64,000 nucleotides of DNA. Origin: Catellatospora citrea (GTDB taxonomy: Bacteria > Actinomycetota > Actinomycetes > Mycobacteriales > Micromonosporaceae). Location: positions 121,237 through 185,236 of the forward strand of contig NZ_RAPR01000003.1 of assembly GCF_003610235.1 (NCBI RefSeq), read 5' to 3'. Position 1 is the first letter of the stretch. Each line of letters starts with the position of its first letter. A program made the position numbers and the translations under genes. Positions 34,986 through 45,437 of this stretch are shown here, piece by piece. The notes beneath the pieces were generated by a model. The model saw nothing but the letters and a program-made list of their open reading frames with translations, was not told where the DNA came from and did not search any database.

Positions 34986-35402
34986 CTACTGCGCGGCTAG
35001 CGCGACCAGGTCGGCGTAGCGCACGATCTTCCCTCCGGCGGCCCAGGTGCCATCGGGCTGCTCGTGGATGAGCACCCAGACGCGCTGGGCGTCGGCCTCG
35101 GTCAGTCCCGCCGCGTCCAGCACGGCGGTGGTGATCTCAGCGACCAGGCCGGCCTTGCGGCGCTCGGACAGCGCGCCCACCGGGACGGTGATCTCCACCC
35201 GGAACCGCGGGGCGTCGTCCTCGGCGGTGGTCTGCGCCCCGGCGGGCAGCTCGTGCAGGTAGGTCCAGGCCAGGCTGCGGAAAAGGGCGTTGTCGGGTGC
35301 GCCCTCCCAGCGCAGCAGCACCGCGGCCAGGGTCTTCTGAATGCCGTCACGACCGGCGGGCGTCAGCGCGCCCACGGGAGCAGTCAGCTGGATCATCGGC
35401 AC
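34986..35402 (-). CDS. Tautomerase-superfamily protein
   Basis: A 138-residue protein with two beta-alpha-beta halves like cis-CaaD/MSAD-type tautomerases. The second residue is proline (MPMIQLTAPVGALTPAGRDG), the catalytic base of the superfamily once Met is removed. The halves repeat the pattern PVGALTPAGRDGIQ and PVGALSERRKAGLV. The GTG start is favoured by GAGGAG upstream and because it alone exposes Pro at the N-terminus; an ATG two codons later would not. Convergent with the sulfonate operon. Confidence 0.78.
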   Translation of the reverse strand: MPMIQLTAPVGALTPAGRDGIQKTLAAVLLRWEGAPDNALFRSLAWTYLHELPAGAQTTAEDDAPRFRVEITVPVGALSERRKAGLVAEITTAVLDAAGLTEADAQRVWVLIHEQPDGTWAAGGKIVRYADLVALAAQ

Positions 35403-35489
35403 GAGCGGCTCCTCGGGGCGTACAACTCGGGTGGACGTGGCCGGTGTGTCATGGCCACGCCGATCACCATAGCCCCGTCGGGCGCCCGG

Positions 35490-35843
35490 TCACGGGTTGA
35501 GTTTGGACCGCCAGTCCGCCGGAACCCGGCCGCGTGGTCCCGGCACCGGCTGGTCGTCCGGGTGGTGGGTGGGCGCTGCGAGCGCCGGCCCCTTCATGAA
35601 CGATTCGGTGCGGTAGTCCCAGAACCAGTCCTCGCCCGGTTCGAAGCTGCGGATGACCGCGTGCCCGGTCGCCGTGGCGTGCGCCGTCGCGTGCTGGGCC
35701 GGGGAGTTGTCGCAGCACCCGATATGGCCGCACGCGGCACAGCGACGCAGGTGCAGCCACCAGCCGTCGGCCTGATCGCAGTCCACGCACCCCGGGCCGC
35801 TCGGCGGCACGCTCGGGTCGATGACTGACTCGTCGTATTTCAT
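35490..35843 (-). CDS. UBP-type zinc finger protein
   Basis: A 117-residue protein with a ZnF-UBP domain: CVDCDQADGWWLHLRRCAACGHIGCCDNS followed by H-x3-H residues in QHATAHATATGHAVIRS. In eukaryotes this fold binds ubiquitin C-termini; in actinobacteria the role is unknown. The C-terminal tail includes EDWFWDYRTESF. Start at MKYDES; upstream in-frame codons have no ribosome site. Confidence 0.83.
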   Translation of the reverse strand: MKYDESVIDPSVPPSGPGCVDCDQADGWWLHLRRCAACGHIGCCDNSPAQHATAHATATGHAVIRSFEPGEDWFWDYRTESFMKGPALAAPTHHPDDQPVPGPRGRVPADWRSKLNP

Positions 35844-35971
35844 GCGTTGACCTACCAACCACGGCGGCATGTGCGGCCACCGCACCTTCAGGATGACAGG
35901 ATCGCCAGGTCACCGCAGCCAGAGTGCGACAGGCGACGGTCCGGATCGGGCTGCCGACGCCGAGGTCGCGT

Positions 35972-37588
<1,617 letters not shown>

Positions 37589-37644
37589 ACCCCGCCTCTA
37601 CCCGCGAGGCCCGGCCGCAATCGCGATCACCGGGTCTGCTGCGC

Positions 37645-38484
37645 TCAGCCGCCCGAGGTGAGGCGCAGGATCGCCGGCACGACGACGTCCCAGGTGGCCG
37701 GGGGCGGGGCCTCGTGGCCCATGCCGGGCAGGATCAGCCGGGTGGCGTCCGGGATCTCGCGGGCCAGCGCCTCCCCGTGGCCGGGCGGGAACAGCGGGTC
37801 CTGCTCACCGTGGATCACCAGGGTCGGCACGCGCAGGGTGCTCAACCGCGCGCGCCATCCCGCACCGCCCTGGTCGAGGTGGTCGTGGTTGCTGAGGTTG
37901 GCCTCGGTGTCGCTGCCCCGGTCGACCATGCGGGCGAACATCGCCCGGGCGGCCGGCTCGTCGATCGGGCCGGGCACCAGCGCGTGCTGGAATCCCATCA
38001 GGTAATCGATGACCGCGGTCCGGTCGGACCAGTCGGGCGGGGTGATCTGACCGAGGTAGGCGCGCAGCTCGTCCGCCATCGGCGGCAGGTCGTCGGCCGG
38101 GCCGCTGCTGGTGGCGATCAGGGTCAGCGACGCGACCCGCTCCGGGTGGTCGAGCGCGAGCAGTTGGGCGATGGCGCCGCCCATGGAGACGCCGACCAGG
38201 TGGGCCTGCTCGACCCCGAGCGCGTCGAGCAGCGCGATCGCGTCGTCCTGCAGGGCCTGCGCGGGGTAGCCGGGCTTGCCCGCCGGCCAGGTCGTCGAGG
38301 CGCCGGTGTCGCGGTGGTCGTAGCGGATGACGAAGCGTGGCCCTGCGGCCAGTGCCGCGCAGAAGGCCGGGTCCCAGCCGTCCATCGAGCTGTTCGCCCC
38401 GGCGATCAGCAGCAGCGCCGGCTGGCCGGGCTCGCCGAACGTCTCGACGCCGAGGTCGGCTCCGTGCACGTGGACCAGTTTCAT
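37645..38484 (-). CDS. Alpha/beta hydrolase
   Basis: A 279-residue alpha/beta hydrolase. The nucleophile elbow is GVSMGG, the likely acid is in VIHGEQDPLFP, and the histidine is in PGMGHEAPP. Oxyanion strand LLLIAGANSSMDGW near the N-terminus. No signal peptide. The family covers esterases, lactonases and epoxide hydrolases. Leaderless start: TAGGTT six bases before the ATG. Confidence 0.87.
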   Translation of the reverse strand: MKLVHVHGADLGVETFGEPGQPALLLIAGANSSMDGWDPAFCAALAAGPRFVIRYDHRDTGASTTWPAGKPGYPAQALQDDAIALLDALGVEQAHLVGVSMGGAIAQLLALDHPERVASLTLIATSSGPADDLPPMADELRAYLGQITPPDWSDRTAVIDYLMGFQHALVPGPIDEPAARAMFARMVDRGSDTEANLSNHDHLDQGGAGWRARLSTLRVPTLVIHGEQDPLFPPGHGEALAREIPDATRLILPGMGHEAPPPATWDVVVPAILRLTSGG

Positions 38485-38546
38485 CCGGCCAACCTAACGC
38501 GCAGGTCCGACAGTGGCGCGGGACGCGTCGCCGGTGGAGCGGCGGG

Positions 38547-39176
38547 TCAGGTGTCCAGGTCGGCGAAGAGGACCTTCGCGGCGTCCTCCCAGTCCTGGAC
38601 GAGGTCGTTGGTGTGCGGGGCGCGCAGCCACTGGATCTGCAGGCCGTCCATCATGGCCACGAGCTGGCGGGCCAGCGCGTGCGGCGTGGCGGTGACGTCC
38701 TTGGCGAGCGTGGTGAAGGTGGCCAGGATGTGCTCCTGGCGGGCGGCGAAGTAGTCGTGCGCGGGGTGACTGGGTGCGAGCGACTCGGCTTCCAGGACGG
38801 CGAACAGCCGTACGATCTCGGGCTGGCCGGCGTTGCGGCGCACCAGCGCGGCGCACATCTGCCGCAAGCCCACGCCGGACGGCAGTGCGCCGTCGGCCCA
38901 CGGTGCGGCGAGGTCGTCGACGCCGAGCAGCGCGGCCAGCGACCGGGCGTCCTCGGCGTCGCGGTGTTCGAGGACGGCGACGAGCAGGCCGTCCTTGGAG
39001 CCGACGTGGTGCAGCAGCCCGGGGACGGTCAGCCCGCAGCGGTCGGCGACGTCCTGCATCGACAGGCCCCAGAAGCCGCGCTCGGCGATCAGCTGGGCGG
39101 TCGCCTCCATGATCTGGCGGCGGCGCTCCGCCGCGGGCAGGCGGGCGCGGTCCCGCCGGTAGGCCGGCACGGTCAT
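38547..39176 (-). CDS. TetR-family regulator, likely repressor of the sugar-uptake unit
   Basis: A 209-residue TetR protein. The HTH is in AERGFWGLSMQDVADRCGL...LLHHVGSKDGLL. The C-terminal ligand domain ends LVQDWEDAAKVLFADL. It is divergent from the MFS transporter and beta-glucosidase genes, with an inverted repeat in the gap, so it probably controls them in response to a glycoside or aglycone. Confidence 0.88.
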   Translation of the reverse strand: MTVPAYRRDRARLPAAERRRQIMEATAQLIAERGFWGLSMQDVADRCGLTVPGLLHHVGSKDGLLVAVLEHRDAEDARSLAALLGVDDLAAPWADGALPSGVGLRQMCAALVRRNAGQPEIVRLFAVLEAESLAPSHPAHDYFAARQEHILATFTTLAKDVTATPHALARQLVAMMDGLQIQWLRAPHTNDLVQDWEDAAKVLFADLDT

Positions 39177-39247
39177 GGCCCCGCCACCTCTCGCTGAAGA
39201 ACCTCTTGCCGCGGCGCGGCACAGGCCCTATGTTACAGCCCAGTTAC

Positions 39248-39267
39248 TACCTACTAGGTGCTAGGTA
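39248..39267. promoter_or_regulatory. Inverted repeat, probable TetR operator
   Basis: TACCTA-N8-TAGGTA, 9 bases before the MFS start and 71 bases before the TetR start. It overlaps where an MFS promoter would end, suiting repression. Confidence 0.55.
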
Positions 39268-39276
39268 AGGCCCTCG

Positions 39277-40545
39277 ATGACGACGAAGTCACCCGCTCCA
39301 CCCGTCCTGACGGAGACCGCACCGGTCAGACCCGCGCTGACCAGGCCCCTGCGGCGGCTGCTGGTCTGGACGTTCCCCGCCAACATCGGCATGTACCTGC
39401 TGTGGGGCGCGATCCCGGGCATCCTGCTGCCGCTGCAGGTCGCGGCGATCGACGAGGACGCGAAGGCGGCCAACCTCGCCGTCGTCGCCACCGTCGGCGC
39501 GCTCGCCGCGATGCTGGCCCAGCCGCTGGCCGGCGCGATCTCCGACCGCACCCGCTCGCGCTTCGGGCGGCGCGGGCCGTGGATCGTCGGCGGCGCGCTC
39601 ACCGGCGGCCTGGCGCTGCTCGGCCTCGCCTCGGCGAACACCCTCGTGCAGATCACCGTCGCGTGGACCATCACCCAGATCGCGTACAACTTCGCGCAGG
39701 GTCCGCTGGCCGCGGTCATGCCCGACCGGGTGCCGCCCGCCAGCCGGGGTGTCTTCTCCGCGGTGACCGGCACCGGCCTCATGCTCGGCGCGCTCGGCGG
39801 CCAGGTCGTCGCCACCCGGTTCGCCGACGACCTGCCCGCCGGCTACCTGACCTTCGCCGGCCTGGCACTGGTGGCGCTGACCCTGTTTGTGCTCTTCAAC
39901 CCGGACCAGGACAACCGCGCCGCGCCCCGGCGGCCGTTCTCGCTGCGCGCGATCGTCGACAGCTACTGGTTCGACCCGCGCCGCCACCCCGACCTCGGCT
40001 GGGCGTTCCTCGGCCGGCTGCTGCTCTACCTCGGCTACTTCATCGTGGTCAACTACCAGCTCTACATCCTGCAGGACCGGGTCGGGCTGGGCGAGGCGGC
40101 GATCGACTACGTGCCGGTGGTCGGCGTGGCGTCACTGGGCGGCACCGTGCTGGCCACGGTCGTGTCCGGACCGCTGTCCGACCGGCTCGGCCGCCGCCGG
40201 ATCTTCGTGTACGCCGCCGCGGCCATGCTCGCCACCGCCCTGCTGCTGCCGTGGATCTGGCCCACCAAGCCCGGCATGCTCGCGTTCGCACTGCTGTCCG
40301 GCCTCGGCTTCGGCGTCTTCCAAGCCGTCGACACCGCACTGATCACCGAAGTGCTGCCCGCCGAGCAGGACTTCGGCAAGGACATCGGCGTCGTCAACAT
40401 CGCCGCCACGCTCCCCCAGGTGCTGGCCCCGGCAGCGGCGGGCGCGATCGTCGCCGCCGCGGGCTACGCCCCGCTGTTCCCGGTCGGCATCGCACTGGTG
40501 CTGCTCGGCGGCCTCGCCGTCGTGCCGATCAAGTCCGTGCGCTGA
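39277..40545 (+). CDS. MFS transporter (GPH-like sugar type)
   Basis: A 422-residue transporter with about 12 membrane helices. The loop between helices 2 and 3 is GAISDRTRSRFGRRGPW, characteristic of GPH/sugar-cation symporter-like MFS proteins, and the corresponding C-half loop is GPLSDRLGRRRIF. Directly before a GH3 beta-glucosidase gene and divergent from a TetR gene, it probably imports a beta-glucoside. No strong ribosome site. Confidence 0.88.
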   Translation: MTTKSPAPPVLTETAPVRPALTRPLRRLLVWTFPANIGMYLLWGAIPGILLPLQVAAIDEDAKAANLAVVATVGALAAMLAQPLAGAISDRTRSRFGRRGPWIVGGALTGGLALLGLASANTLVQITVAWTITQIAYNFAQGPLAAVMPDRVPPASRGVFSAVTGTGLMLGALGGQVVATRFADDLPAGYLTFAGLALVALTLFVLFNPDQDNRAAPRRPFSLRAIVDSYWFDPRRHPDLGWAFLGRLLLYLGYFIVVNYQLYILQDRVGLGEAAIDYVPVVGVASLGGTVLATVVSGPLSDRLGRRRIFVYAAAAMLATALLLPWIWPTKPGMLAFALLSGLGFGVFQAVDTALITEVLPAEQDFGKDIGVVNIAATLPQVLAPAAAGAIVAAAGYAPLFPVGIALVLLGGLAVVPIKSVR

Positions 40546-40592
40546 CCGCGGCCGCACCACCGCCGCACCCGTTCACCCCTGGAAGGATTCCC

Positions 40593-42824
40593 ATGACGAC
40601 CGACACCGGAGCAATCCCCCTCACCACCGCCCAGCAGGCGGCGCTCACCAGCGGCGGCGGCTTCTGGCACACCACCGCCGTCGCGGACCTGCCGCCGATC
40701 ATGCTGACCGACGGACCCCACGGCGTACGCAAGCAGGTCACCGGCGCCGACCACGGCGGTCTGCTCGACAGCGAGCCCGCCACCTGCTTCCCGCCCGCCG
40801 TGGCCCTGGGCTCCAGCTGGGACCCCGAGCTGGTCCGCCGCATCGGCGAGGCGCTCGGCGACGAGGCCCGTGCCATGGGCGTGTCGGTGCTGCTCGGTCC
40901 CGGCATCAACCTCAAGCGCAGCCCGCTGGGCGGCCGCAACTTCGAGTACTACGCCGAGGACCCACTGCTCACCGGCGTGCTCGCCACCGAGTGGGTACGC
41001 GGCCTGCAGAGCCGCGGCGTCGGCGCGTCGCTCAAGCACTTCGCGGTCAACAGCCAGGAGACCGACCGGATGCGGGTCAGCGCCGACGTCGACGAGCGCA
41101 CCCTGCGGGAGATGTACCTGCGCGCCTTCCAGCGGGTCGTGCAGCAGGCGCAGCCGTGGACCGTGATGTGCTCGTACAACCGCATCAACGGCGTGCACGC
41201 CTCCCAGGACCCGTGGCTGCTCACGCGGGTGCTGCGCGACGAGTGGGGCTTCGAGGGCCTGGTCGTGTCCGACTGGGGCGCGGTCGTGGACCGCGTCGCC
41301 GCCGTACGCGCCGGGCTCGACCTGACCATGCCGGGCCCTGACGACACCGGTGACGAAGCGCTGGTACGGGCCGTCGCCGACGGCACGCTCGACCCGGTCG
41401 CACTGGACACCTCGGCCGCACGGGTGCGGGCCCTGGTCGAGCGGGCGGTCGCGGCTTCGGACCCGGCCGCGACCTACGACGCCGACGCCCACCACGCGCT
41501 GGCCCGCGAGGCCGCCGGGCGCGGCATCGTGCTGCTCAAGAACGACCGCGACCTGCTGCCGCTGCCCCGCCACGACGTCACGATCGCCGTCCTCGGCGAG
41601 CACGCCCGCACCCCGCGCTTCCAGGGCGGCGGCAGCTCGCAGATGAACCCGACCCGGCTCGACGACGCGCTGACCGAGATCACCGCGCTGGCCGGCGGGC
41701 CGGTGCTGTTCGCGGCCGGCTACGGCTCCGACGGCACCGCCGACGAGCAGCTGGCCGCCGAGGCCGTGGAGACCGCCCGGACCGCCGACGTCGCCGTGGT
41801 GTTCATCGGCACCGCCCAGGAGACCGAGGGCGCCGACCGGCAGAGCCTGGAACTGCCCGCCGCGCAGCTCGCACTCGTCGAGCGGGTGCTCGCCGCCAAC
41901 CCGCGCACCGTCGTGGTGCTGTCGCACGGCGCGGTCGTGCTCACCACGCCGTGGGACCACGCGGTCCCGGCGCTCGTCGAGGGCTGGCTGCTCGGCCAGG
42001 CCGGTGGCGGAGCCATCGCCGACGTGTTGTTCGGCGTCGTCAACCCGTCCGGCCGGCTCACCGAGACGATCCCGCTGAAGCTGGCGCACCACCCGTCCCA
42101 CCTGGACTTCCCCGGCGAGGCGAGCCACGTGCGCTACGGCGAGGGCGTCCACGTCGGCTACCGCGGCTTCGACGCCCGCGAGCAGGAGGTCGCCTACCCG
42201 TTCGGCTTCGGCCTGTCCTACACCGCCTTCGCGTACGGCGACGCCACCGCGACGGTCGTCGACGGCGGGATCGAGGTACGCGTACCGGTGACCAACACCG
42301 GCGGGCGCGACGGGCGTGAGGTCGTCCAGGTGTACGCGAGCCTGCCGGGTTCCGCCGTACGCCGCGCCCCGCGCGAGCTGAAGGGCTTCGCCAACGTCGC
42401 CGTCGCGGCCGGGCAGACCGCCGTCGTGGTGATCCGGATCGCCCGTGACGACCTCGCCTACTGGGACCCGCGCCTGCGCCGGTGGGCCGTGGAAGGCGGC
42501 GACTACCTGCTGTCGGTCGGCGCGTCGTCGCGTGACCTGCGCACCACGGTCACCGTGGCCGTGACCGGCGACGACACCCGGGTGCCGCTGTCGGCCGAGT
42601 CGACGCTCGGCGAGTGGCTGGCCGACCCGAAGGGCGGCCAGGTGCTCGGTCAGGCGTTCGCCGCGGCGGCCGCCCAGGGCGGTGGCGGACTCGCCGGTAT
42701 GGCCGCCGACCCGCAGATCTTCACGTTCCTGAGCGGGGTGCCACTGAACCGGATGGCGGCATTCCCGGGCAGCCCGTTCACCGCCGAGGCGGTCGCGCAG
42801 CTGGTCGCGGCGGCCAACTCCTGA
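40593..42824 (+). CDS. GH3 beta-glucosidase, cytoplasmic
   Basis: A 743-residue GH3 enzyme without signal peptide. The (alpha/beta)8 domain holds GPGINLKRSPLGGRNFEYYAEDP, KHFAVNSQETDR and the nucleophile Asp of LVVSDWGAV (about residue 226). The second domain carries the acid/base region TAQETEGADRQSLELP. The C-terminal fibronectin III-like domain ends SVGASSRDLR, with an extra 55-residue tail. GGAAGGA precedes the ATG. With the MFS transporter 48 bases upstream it forms a glycoside uptake and hydrolysis pair. Confidence 0.92.
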   Translation: MTTDTGAIPLTTAQQAALTSGGGFWHTTAVADLPPIMLTDGPHGVRKQVTGADHGGLLDSEPATCFPPAVALGSSWDPELVRRIGEALGDEARAMGVSVLLGPGINLKRSPLGGRNFEYYAEDPLLTGVLATEWVRGLQSRGVGASLKHFAVNSQETDRMRVSADVDERTLREMYLRAFQRVVQQAQPWTVMCSYNRINGVHASQDPWLLTRVLRDEWGFEGLVVSDWGAVVDRVAAVRAGLDLTMPGPDDTGDEALVRAVADGTLDPVALDTSAARVRALVERAVAASDPAATYDADAHHALAREAAGRGIVLLKNDRDLLPLPRHDVTIAVLGEHARTPRFQGGGSSQMNPTRLDDALTEITALAGGPVLFAAGYGSDGTADEQLAAEAVETARTADVAVVFIGTAQETEGADRQSLELPAAQLALVERVLAANPRTVVVLSHGAVVLTTPWDHAVPALVEGWLLGQAGGGAIADVLFGVVNPSGRLTETIPLKLAHHPSHLDFPGEASHVRYGEGVHVGYRGFDAREQEVAYPFGFGLSYTAFAYGDATATVVDGGIEVRVPVTNTGGRDGREVVQVYASLPGSAVRRAPRELKGFANVAVAAGQTAVVVIRIARDDLAYWDPRLRRWAVEGGDYLLSVGASSRDLRTTVTVAVTGDDTRVPLSAESTLGEWLADPKGGQVLGQAFAAAAAQGGGGLAGMAADPQIFTFLSGVPLNRMAAFPGSPFTAEAVAQLVAAANS

Positions 42825-42857
42825 CCCCCGTACGTGCCGTCGGCGGCACGCCCTCGC

Positions 42858-43121
42858 TCAGCGCTCGTGCCTGCGCTGTACCGCACCCCAGATCAGCAGC
42901 ACCACGACGGCTCCGATCACCGACCCGATCAACCCGGACGGGCGCAGCGCCAGTCCGTCGCCGCTGAGCAGGCTGATCCCGAGCCCGCCGACGAACGAAC
43001 CGATGAGCCCTGCCGCGACGGCCTGCGGCCAGCGCACGTCACGGAATCCGCCGCCGCGAACGATCAGCCAGGCCAGCCAGCCGACCAGGAAACCCCATAC
43101 CAGAATCGCAAGAATCAGCAC
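42858..43121 (-). CDS. GlsB/YeaQ/YmgE-type small membrane protein
   Basis: About 87 residues with three hydrophobic helices: LILAILVWGFLVGWLAWLI, AVAAGLIGSFVGGLGI and GLIGSVIGAVVVLLIWG. The glycine-rich pattern of helices 2-3 is that of the transglycosylase-associated/GlsB stress family. The GTG at 43121 has GAAGGG upstream; GTG at 43130 and an ATG at 43214 are alternatives, the last giving an uncharacteristic 30-residue extension. Confidence 0.68.
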   Translation of the reverse strand: MLILAILVWGFLVGWLAWLIVRGGGFRDVRWPQAVAAGLIGSFVGGLGISLLSGDGLALRPSGLIGSVIGAVVVLLIWGAVQRRHER

Positions 43122-43298
43122 GTCGAGCACCCTTCGCGTCGGCAGGCGGCCAGGCTGAACACCGGTATTCAAGTGTCTCGTACTGTTTTGCGATGTTATG
43201 CCGGAATCCAGCAACGACCGGTCACTTGCGGATGATCACTACACTCGGCGGCCAGCAGGTGCGACATGGCGCGCCCCCGGGCTGAGGAGGCGGAACCG

Positions 43299-43616
43299 AT
43301 GCGCAAGCAGACCCTGACCGACGTGCGCACGCCGAGCAGCTGGCGAGCGGAATGGGCCACCCTCCACGACGACGGCCGGCTGACCGTCGAAGGGCAGAGC
43401 CTGAGCCGGGGTGCCGACTTCTTCGAGCACGAGTGGGCCTTCACCATCGCGCCGGCCGACATCCCTGCGCTGGTCGCGATGCTCCGCGGCGCGGACGGCG
43501 ACGACCCGCTGGCGCTGCTGGAGACGCTGTTCCAGGCCGAGGCCCGGGTCGACTTCCGCCGCCTGCTGGACCGTCACGGCGTACGGTTCGGATTCTGGAG
43601 CCGCGTCGGCGACTGA
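43299..43616 (+). CDS. Hypothetical protein
   Basis: A 105-residue soluble protein with no family I recognise. SWRAEWATLHDDGRLTVEGQSLSRGADFFEHEWAFTI suggests a small beta-rich domain, with a helical C-terminus (LALLETLFQAEARVDFRRLLDRHG). GAGGAGG lies ten bases before the ATG at 43299; an earlier in-frame ATG at 43266 is less well placed. The next gene encodes a SUKH-like protein 20 bases on, and a shared role such as immunity is possible but unproven. Confidence 0.7.
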   Translation: MRKQTLTDVRTPSSWRAEWATLHDDGRLTVEGQSLSRGADFFEHEWAFTIAPADIPALVAMLRGADGDDPLALLETLFQAEARVDFRRLLDRHGVRFGFWSRVGD

Positions 43617-43636
43617 CCTGCTCTAGGCTCGGCGCC

Positions 43637-44635
43637 GTGATCCACCTGCCGGCCGACCCCTCCCTGCTGCTGGTGCGCCTCACCTCGCCGGGCCTGGATG
43701 CTCGCGTGGCCGCCGCCGAGGAGCTGGCGGACCTGTTGCGGGTCGGCGCCCTGCAGCAGGAGCAAGCAGAACAGATCATCGGCCGGCTGGCCGAAGCAGC
43801 GGTTGCGAGGCACCCGGGCGCAGACGCGGACGCCGCCCTGCACGCGGTCGGCGAGGCCACCGTGTGCTACCGGCCGCCTCTGCCGCTGGTCCAGGGGCTG
43901 ATCGCGCTCGCCTCCCCGGCCGACCCGGCGGTCCTGGACAGGGTGCTCGACATCCTCGCCTGCACCCGTGACCCCGCGGCCGCCGACCTCATCCGGACCT
44001 ACCTCGCCGATCCGCGCGACGACGTCCGGGCTGCGGCGCAGCGGGCGCTGACGGAGCTGCCCGGCCGCATCCCGGGCGCAACGCCGCAGCGCTACGTCAC
44101 CCCGGCGTACGCGGACCAGTGGGCACGTGACCTGTCCGCTGACCTCGCCATGTTCACCTCGACGTCCGAAGACGACCGCGGTCACCCGTGCGGCGAGCGC
44201 ACCATCGGCGCTGCCGCCACCCACGCCGAACTGGTCGCGCTGACGGCGGGTGAACTCTGTCACGTCATGCCGTCGGACCTGCTGATCTGGTATCGGCGGG
44301 TGCGCGAGGTGAGCCTGCCTGACATCGGCAACGGCTACTTCCTCCACCCGCCGGACCTCGTCGTGGCCGACGCCCGTGGCGCAGGAGTGCAGTGGATCGA
44401 CACCGACGGCCGACCCGAACGCGTCGTCGTGTTCGGCAGCGACGGTGGCGGCACCCTGTACGCGCTGACCCCCACCGGCACCGCCGTCTACCGGCTCCCA
44501 CCCGGCCAGGTGCTGGACGGTGTCTACCGCGATTCGGCGGTCAGCACCGTCGCACCGCACCTGGTCGGCTTCCTCGACCTGCTCCGGGCAGCGACACGCG
44601 ATCATGTGCGTACCGGCGTCACGCCCGGCCTTTGA
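43637..44635 (+). CDS. HEAT-repeat protein with SMI1/KNR4 (SUKH)-like C-terminal domain
   Basis: A 332-residue protein. The N-terminal half has HEAT-like helical repeats (LTSPGLDARVAAAEELADLL; DPAAADLIRTYLADPRDDVRAAAQRAL). The C-terminal half (from about 195) reads ELCHVMPSDLLIWYRRVREVSLPDIGNGYFLHPPDLVVAD, matching the SUKH/SMI1-KNR4 pattern. SUKH proteins are often immunity proteins against secreted toxins; no toxin is nearby. TAGGCT lies seven bases before the GTG: probably leaderless. Confidence 0.72.
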   Translation: MIHLPADPSLLLVRLTSPGLDARVAAAEELADLLRVGALQQEQAEQIIGRLAEAAVARHPGADADAALHAVGEATVCYRPPLPLVQGLIALASPADPAVLDRVLDILACTRDPAAADLIRTYLADPRDDVRAAAQRALTELPGRIPGATPQRYVTPAYADQWARDLSADLAMFTSTSEDDRGHPCGERTIGAAATHAELVALTAGELCHVMPSDLLIWYRRVREVSLPDIGNGYFLHPPDLVVADARGAGVQWIDTDGRPERVVVFGSDGGGTLYALTPTGTAVYRLPPGQVLDGVYRDSAVSTVAPHLVGFLDLLRAATRDHVRTGVTPGL

Positions 44636-44662
44636 GACCGTGTCTTTACCGACTGCTCCGGT

Positions 44663-44839
44663 TCACTCGTCATCTTCCGATGCCCGGTGGATGCTCTCCG
44701 CTATGGCATCGGCGTCCCAGCCGCCGTCCGACCCGCTGTCCCGCCATGCGGCCACCGCCTCCTCGGCCTGCTCCTCGTCCCAGTCGTAGTCCTCGACGAG
44801 GGTGCGCGCGATCAGCCGGTCCAGAGTCAGGTCGTCCAT
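44663..44839 (-). CDS. Small acidic protein
   Basis: A 58-residue protein, very rich in Asp/Glu (LVEDYDWDEEQAEEAVAAW; HRASEDDE). Codon third positions are mostly G or C, which favours real coding. There is no clear ribosome site. No family is recognised. Convergent with the SUKH-like gene. Confidence 0.5.
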   Translation of the reverse strand: MDDLTLDRLIARTLVEDYDWDEEQAEEAVAAWRDSGSDGGWDADAIAESIHRASEDDE

Positions 44840-44945
44840 GTCGAGCAGTCTACGGCCGCAAGATCATGAGGCCTTCGATCACCGCTCCGTCGGCGTGCTT
44901 CCACTCGCGCCGAGCCGCGTGTCAACAGGCTGTTAGGGTCGCCGC

Positions 44946-45437
44946 ATGGTGGTGGCGCTCCGTGAGATCACTGACGGCAACCGTGACTCGATCCTCGCGC
45001 TGTGTGTCGCACCCGGGCAGGAGCGCTTCGTCTCGACGGTACGGGGTTCGCTGCGAGAAGCGGCCGAGTATCCGCACGCCAAGCCCTGGTATCGGGCGGT
45101 CTACGCGGACGACGAGCCGGTCGGGTTCGTGATGCTGAGCTGGAATGTCGAGCCGCAGCCGCCCGAGATCCACGGGCCGTGGTTTCTGTGGAAGCTGCTG
45201 GTCGACGAGCGGCACCAGGGCCGCGGCTACGGCTTCGAGGTCGTGCGGCAGATCGCGGAACTCGTGGCGACCGAAGGCGCGACAGAACTGCTGACCAGCT
45301 ATGTGCCCGAGGACGGCGGCCCGGCCGGGTTCTACGCGCGGCTCGGGTTCGTCCCGACCGGCGAGCTGGACCCGGACGGTGAGGTCCTCATGCGCCTCGC
45401 GCTGCCGTGGACACCCGCCGGCCGTCTGCCGGCGTGA
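44946..45437 (+). CDS. GNAT-family acetyltransferase
   Basis: A 163-residue GNAT. The acetyl-CoA motif is RHQGRGYGFEVV, followed by YVPEDGGPAGFYARLGFVPTGE. The WFLWKLLVDE strand precedes it. It resembles SpeG/RimI-size small-molecule acetyltransferases; the acceptor is unknown. TAGGGT six bases before the ATG indicates a leaderless start. Its last 50 bases overlap the convergent MMPL gene. Confidence 0.87.
   Translation: MVVALREITDGNRDSILALCVAPGQERFVSTVRGSLREAAEYPHAKPWYRAVYADDEPVGFVMLSWNVEPQPPEIHGPWFLWKLLVDERHQGRGYGFEVVRQIAELVATEGATELLTSYVPEDGGPAGFYARLGFVPTGELDPDGEVLMRLALPWTPAGRLPA

Noticed and set aside
39258..42824. A single 1188-codon frame spanning MFS and GH3 genes
   Set aside because: Only the last 743 codons are the GH3 enzyme, with their own ribosome site and ATG at 40593; the first part is a wrong-frame reading of the MFS gene.
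44850..44918. Possible C-terminal gene fragment (REWKHADGAVIEGLMILRP then stop) upstream of the 58-residue gene, minus strand
   Set aside because: Looks coding-like, but it is only about 20 codons with no start and an in-frame stop just upstream; too short to support.
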